Positions 61,001 to 64,000 of a stretch of 64,000 nucleotides of DNA are shown here, piece after piece. The translations under genes and the position numbers were made by a program. Source of the DNA: Patagioenas fasciata (lineage: Eukaryota; Chordata; Aves; Columbiformes; Columbidae); contig NC_092520.1 in the NCBI RefSeq assembly GCF_037038585.1, forward strand, positions 116,222,501-116,286,500, given 5' to 3'. The notes under the pieces were generated by a model. It was not told the DNA's origin, made no database searches, and saw only the letters and a program-made list of their open reading frames with translations. Each line of letters begins with the position of its first letter. Positions within the stretch are counted from its first letter, which is position 1.

Positions 61001-64000
61001 GTTTTGTACAGGAGGTAACTTGTTTTGTGAGGTCATATATACCACTACTTTACATATACTAACTAATGTTCAAAAAAAACCCCAGATATTTGTAATCAAT
61101 CAGCACTGGAAAAAATAAAACAGAACATCACTGTGGCTTGTAGAGTTCATTTATTCATGTATCATTTTGATACACAATACAGCTTACAATATTTGTTTTA
61201 CACTATTCAACAACATGAGAATTGTTTTCCATTTTTTATGGAATCACAACATGTTGATCACTTGAGAGTAACACAGTAGAACTCATTCATAAGTAATTAT
61301 TATGGAAGAGTTAATACAGTCTTCACTGATACATGAACAAGTTTGCGTAATGATGTGCACTATCATGACTATTTGCTATCAAACTAACAGCTATCTCTCC
61401 AAATGGTCTAACCTATGGTAAGTACATGACAGGTCACCCTTCTTCCACCAATAATGCTTTTTAGTCACACTATATTTACCAACTGTCTGCACACAGGCAG
61501 CTATTGCAAAGTAGCTGACTTGTCTCTCTGTATGTATGCAGATTTTTACTGAGCTCAAGGGACAGATGATGCATTGTGCATTGTCATATCTTGTCAGAAC
61601 TCACCATATCTGTCTTGTCTAATTGAAGAAAGTAGTTCACACATTTTTACCCATGATTAAAAGACACCTGACATACCCAGAGTTGCCTGAAAGGACTATT
61701 AACATTATTGAAAGGACATAGAGGCCTGAAACAGAACACCCAAACATTTAACTTAAATGGTAGAACAGATGAAGCTGAAATAACCTGGCCAATATCCTTT
61801 TGGTTTAGGAAAGAGAAGCTGTTGAAAAACAAACCCCAGTACACAGCATTCTCTTTGCTGAACCACGAATTAGAAATTTTCAGAGAACAGAGAGGCAAAA
61901 TCAAGTGCAAGCTAGCTGTATAGCTAAGTGTGCTACATCAAATGTCCAAGACAAAAACCACCACTGATGAAGATATACACCTGAACCATAACGACGGAAG
62001 CAGTCCCTCTTCAGCTCTGCTGGGTTTAAGCACACTTTCTCATCATCATAAAATGTACAAAAGCATTGCCTGCAATGCTCCCTAGGTATTTGTGAATGGG
62101 ACACTGAGCATAAACATGGCTATTGCTGCAACTCAGCACAACATTGGGCATCTGTAAGTTCAGAACTATGCCAAGTTAAAAACCAAACCACACAGCAATA
62201 TCTATTCATCAGCCATAAGAGCTGAGCTAAAGTAAAAATATTCTCATCTATATAAATCTGGTCTTAGAAATTTACATGAGATTATGACATTTAAAAAGCT
62301 TAATTTGAAAGCACTCCAGTATTGCAACGTGAACTTCTGTGTAACCACATTTCTGATCTGCTCTGTAGAGTTCTCACCCTAAAACACAAAGCTGAAATTA
62401 TGCTGTCACTTAATTGTTTTAAACAGGAGGAGTCCGTATTTCAGTTGCTCATGTAACCCGACAGCTTGACAAAAACATTGAAAATATCTATTTGGCTCTT
62501 GAAGCAGTCAGAACTGGTGGAAAAACAGATACTTTGCAAACTTGTCTAAATGTCAAACCCATTCCCAAGTAACATACTGCAGGATTAGGTCTTTCATAGT
62601 CACTGGAATCTCATCAGTTGACTTCTCATGGCAGCACATCAACCCTGACAGGTAACTATAGACAGTCTTACGCTATTATATATGTATAGCTGCACCAAAA
62701 GTAAGTCAGAGAACATTAGAAATATATTCAGCTGTGACCAACAAGACTTCCCTCATGTTTCTGAAAGAAAAACTAGTGCATTAATAATGCACTCCTACAA
62801 CTGTCCTTCATCTGTCTTTGCAGCTTGTTTTCAAACTTAACCTTATACACAGGACTTCTTCTGTAAGGATGCATCACCCACTACATAGTTTAGGGGTTTT
62901 TTTTTAAATTTAGGTACAGTACAGTTGAGTACACAATGTCATTGAACAAGTGACTATGAAGAGTTACGAATAATGAGGCCAACTTATGCTCACTGTCAGT
63001 GCTATATTATTAAAAACATAATAAATAAATTAAGATTTTTTTTTCATTTACCAGTTTCTCTCTTCTCTTAATAAGATCATATTTCCCATTTTCAGCAGAT
63101 TTCAGCCACAAAAAAAAAAAGTATTTATTTTTATATGAATAAGTGGGAGTGTGGTTGAGGTTCTTTCGCTTTCGTTTTCATTATGTATCATTTTAGAAGT
63201 ATTTTGACCTTTAAGTGTAGAACATTTATTCAACAGGAACTTTGTGAAAGCAATAAAGGTAGTTGTTTCTGAAAGTAAGAGGCTTGCTCTCACCTCACAT
63301 ATGCTGAGTAACGACTTCATATAGTCTCATTATAATCTGCAAGAGCAGTAGAAATCCAGGTAGACTGCTGAAAAATCAACCATCTGCCATTATGCGGCTT
63401 TTGGTGCATTGTACTTTCTTACTGCTGTCTGTTATATCTGAATATAAGAACAAAATATTAAAAAGAAAGATCACGATGTCTGATTAGCCCAATTCAAATC
63501 GTAGCTTCACAACATAGAGTTCTTAGGGAAGAAATTACAGAATATAGTATTGATATTGTTTTAGAGAGTTAGTGTCATGATACCTTTTCTGATCATGATC
63601 ATGTAGGCAGAATTGGTTGTTTGGAGGGGTTTTTTGTTTGATTTGGTTTTTTTGGGGGGTGGGTTTTTTTTCTTTGTTGTTTTTCATTTTTTGAGACTTC
63701 TTACAAGTAGCTGAATTTAACGTGCAAAACTTCTTTGACCTCAAGAATTCTTATAATTTTTTTGCCATTTGCACTTTAAAAATACTGCCTGCTGATTAAC
63801 CTCTTCTCTTTCATCACTTAATGCAGAATAGGAAATTATACAACAATTTTCAAAGTTGTAAGCTTTTCCTATGTGTTTTGCAACTGCCCTTTTTCCCAGC
63901 TTTGCCGTCTCCATTTCTATGTGTTTAAAGTGGCAGCAATGATACCTCTCCTATTTTAAAGCACCTTGAAAATTACTTATGTCCAAGATATACACCTGTA
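58001..64000. other. Non-genic AT-rich DNA
   Basis: No gene, RNA gene or transposon recognised. The stretch 58700-59060 is GC-richer but matches no family I know. A G/T-rich low-complexity patch lies at about 63630-63690. Confidence 0.5.

Overview
The window looks like an AT-rich, gene-poor stretch of a bird chromosome. The case rests on its repeats. There are many CR1 LINE fragments, several ending in the diagnostic (ATTCTATG)n-type 8-bp 3' tail. There are also several avian endogenous-retrovirus LTRs of the TGTCCTGGTT.../...TTAAACCACAACA kinds, and one small hAT-type palindromic element. I find no intact protein-coding gene, no tRNA or rRNA gene, no CRISPR array and no bacterial or phage feature. 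Nearly all open frames of 60-100 codons are chance frames in AT-rich DNA or lie inside repeats. The species cannot be fixed from the sequence; a neognath bird (probably Neoaves) is the best inference.

Layout. 1-6.7 kb is mostly unique DNA with one ancient CR1 scrap and a decayed C2H2 zinc-finger pseudogene (about 4.32-4.65 kb). 6.74-7.27 kb is a solo ERVL-type LTR with a perfect 5-bp target-site duplication (TSD). 7.3-10.8 kb is unique DNA with two G-quadruplex motifs. 10.84-11.51 kb is a second LTR type. 13.2-16.8 kb is a three-layer nest: a plus-strand CR1 5' half (ORF1 esterase domain and ORF2 endonuclease) is split by a minus-strand, GC-rich ERV LTR, which is itself split by a plus-strand ERVL-type LTR with a 5-bp TSD. 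16.98-17.71 kb is another LTR. 19.58-21.26 kb is a 1.7-kb minus-strand CR1 whose reverse-transcriptase frame carries one frameshift and one nonsense codon in the core region.

From 21.3 to 64 kb the DNA is mostly unique and AT-rich. It holds CR1 remnants of very different ages (23.6, 32.9, 45.1, 47.8, 51.6 and 52.6 kb), three more LTR remnants (28.6, 39.3 and 42.4 kb), and a 192-bp hAT-type MITE with an intact 8-bp TSD (45.74 kb). Simple repeats include a 130-bp polypyrimidine tract, (TTTTG)n and (TATC)n. The last 11 kb (53.1-64 kb) has no recognisable repeat or gene.

No functional pathway can be described. The content is a transposon record within an intergenic region or a very long intron. 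No new biological system is evident. The most informative items are the nested insertion, the hAT element, the zinc-finger relic and a 96-bp segment bracketed by 15-bp direct repeats.
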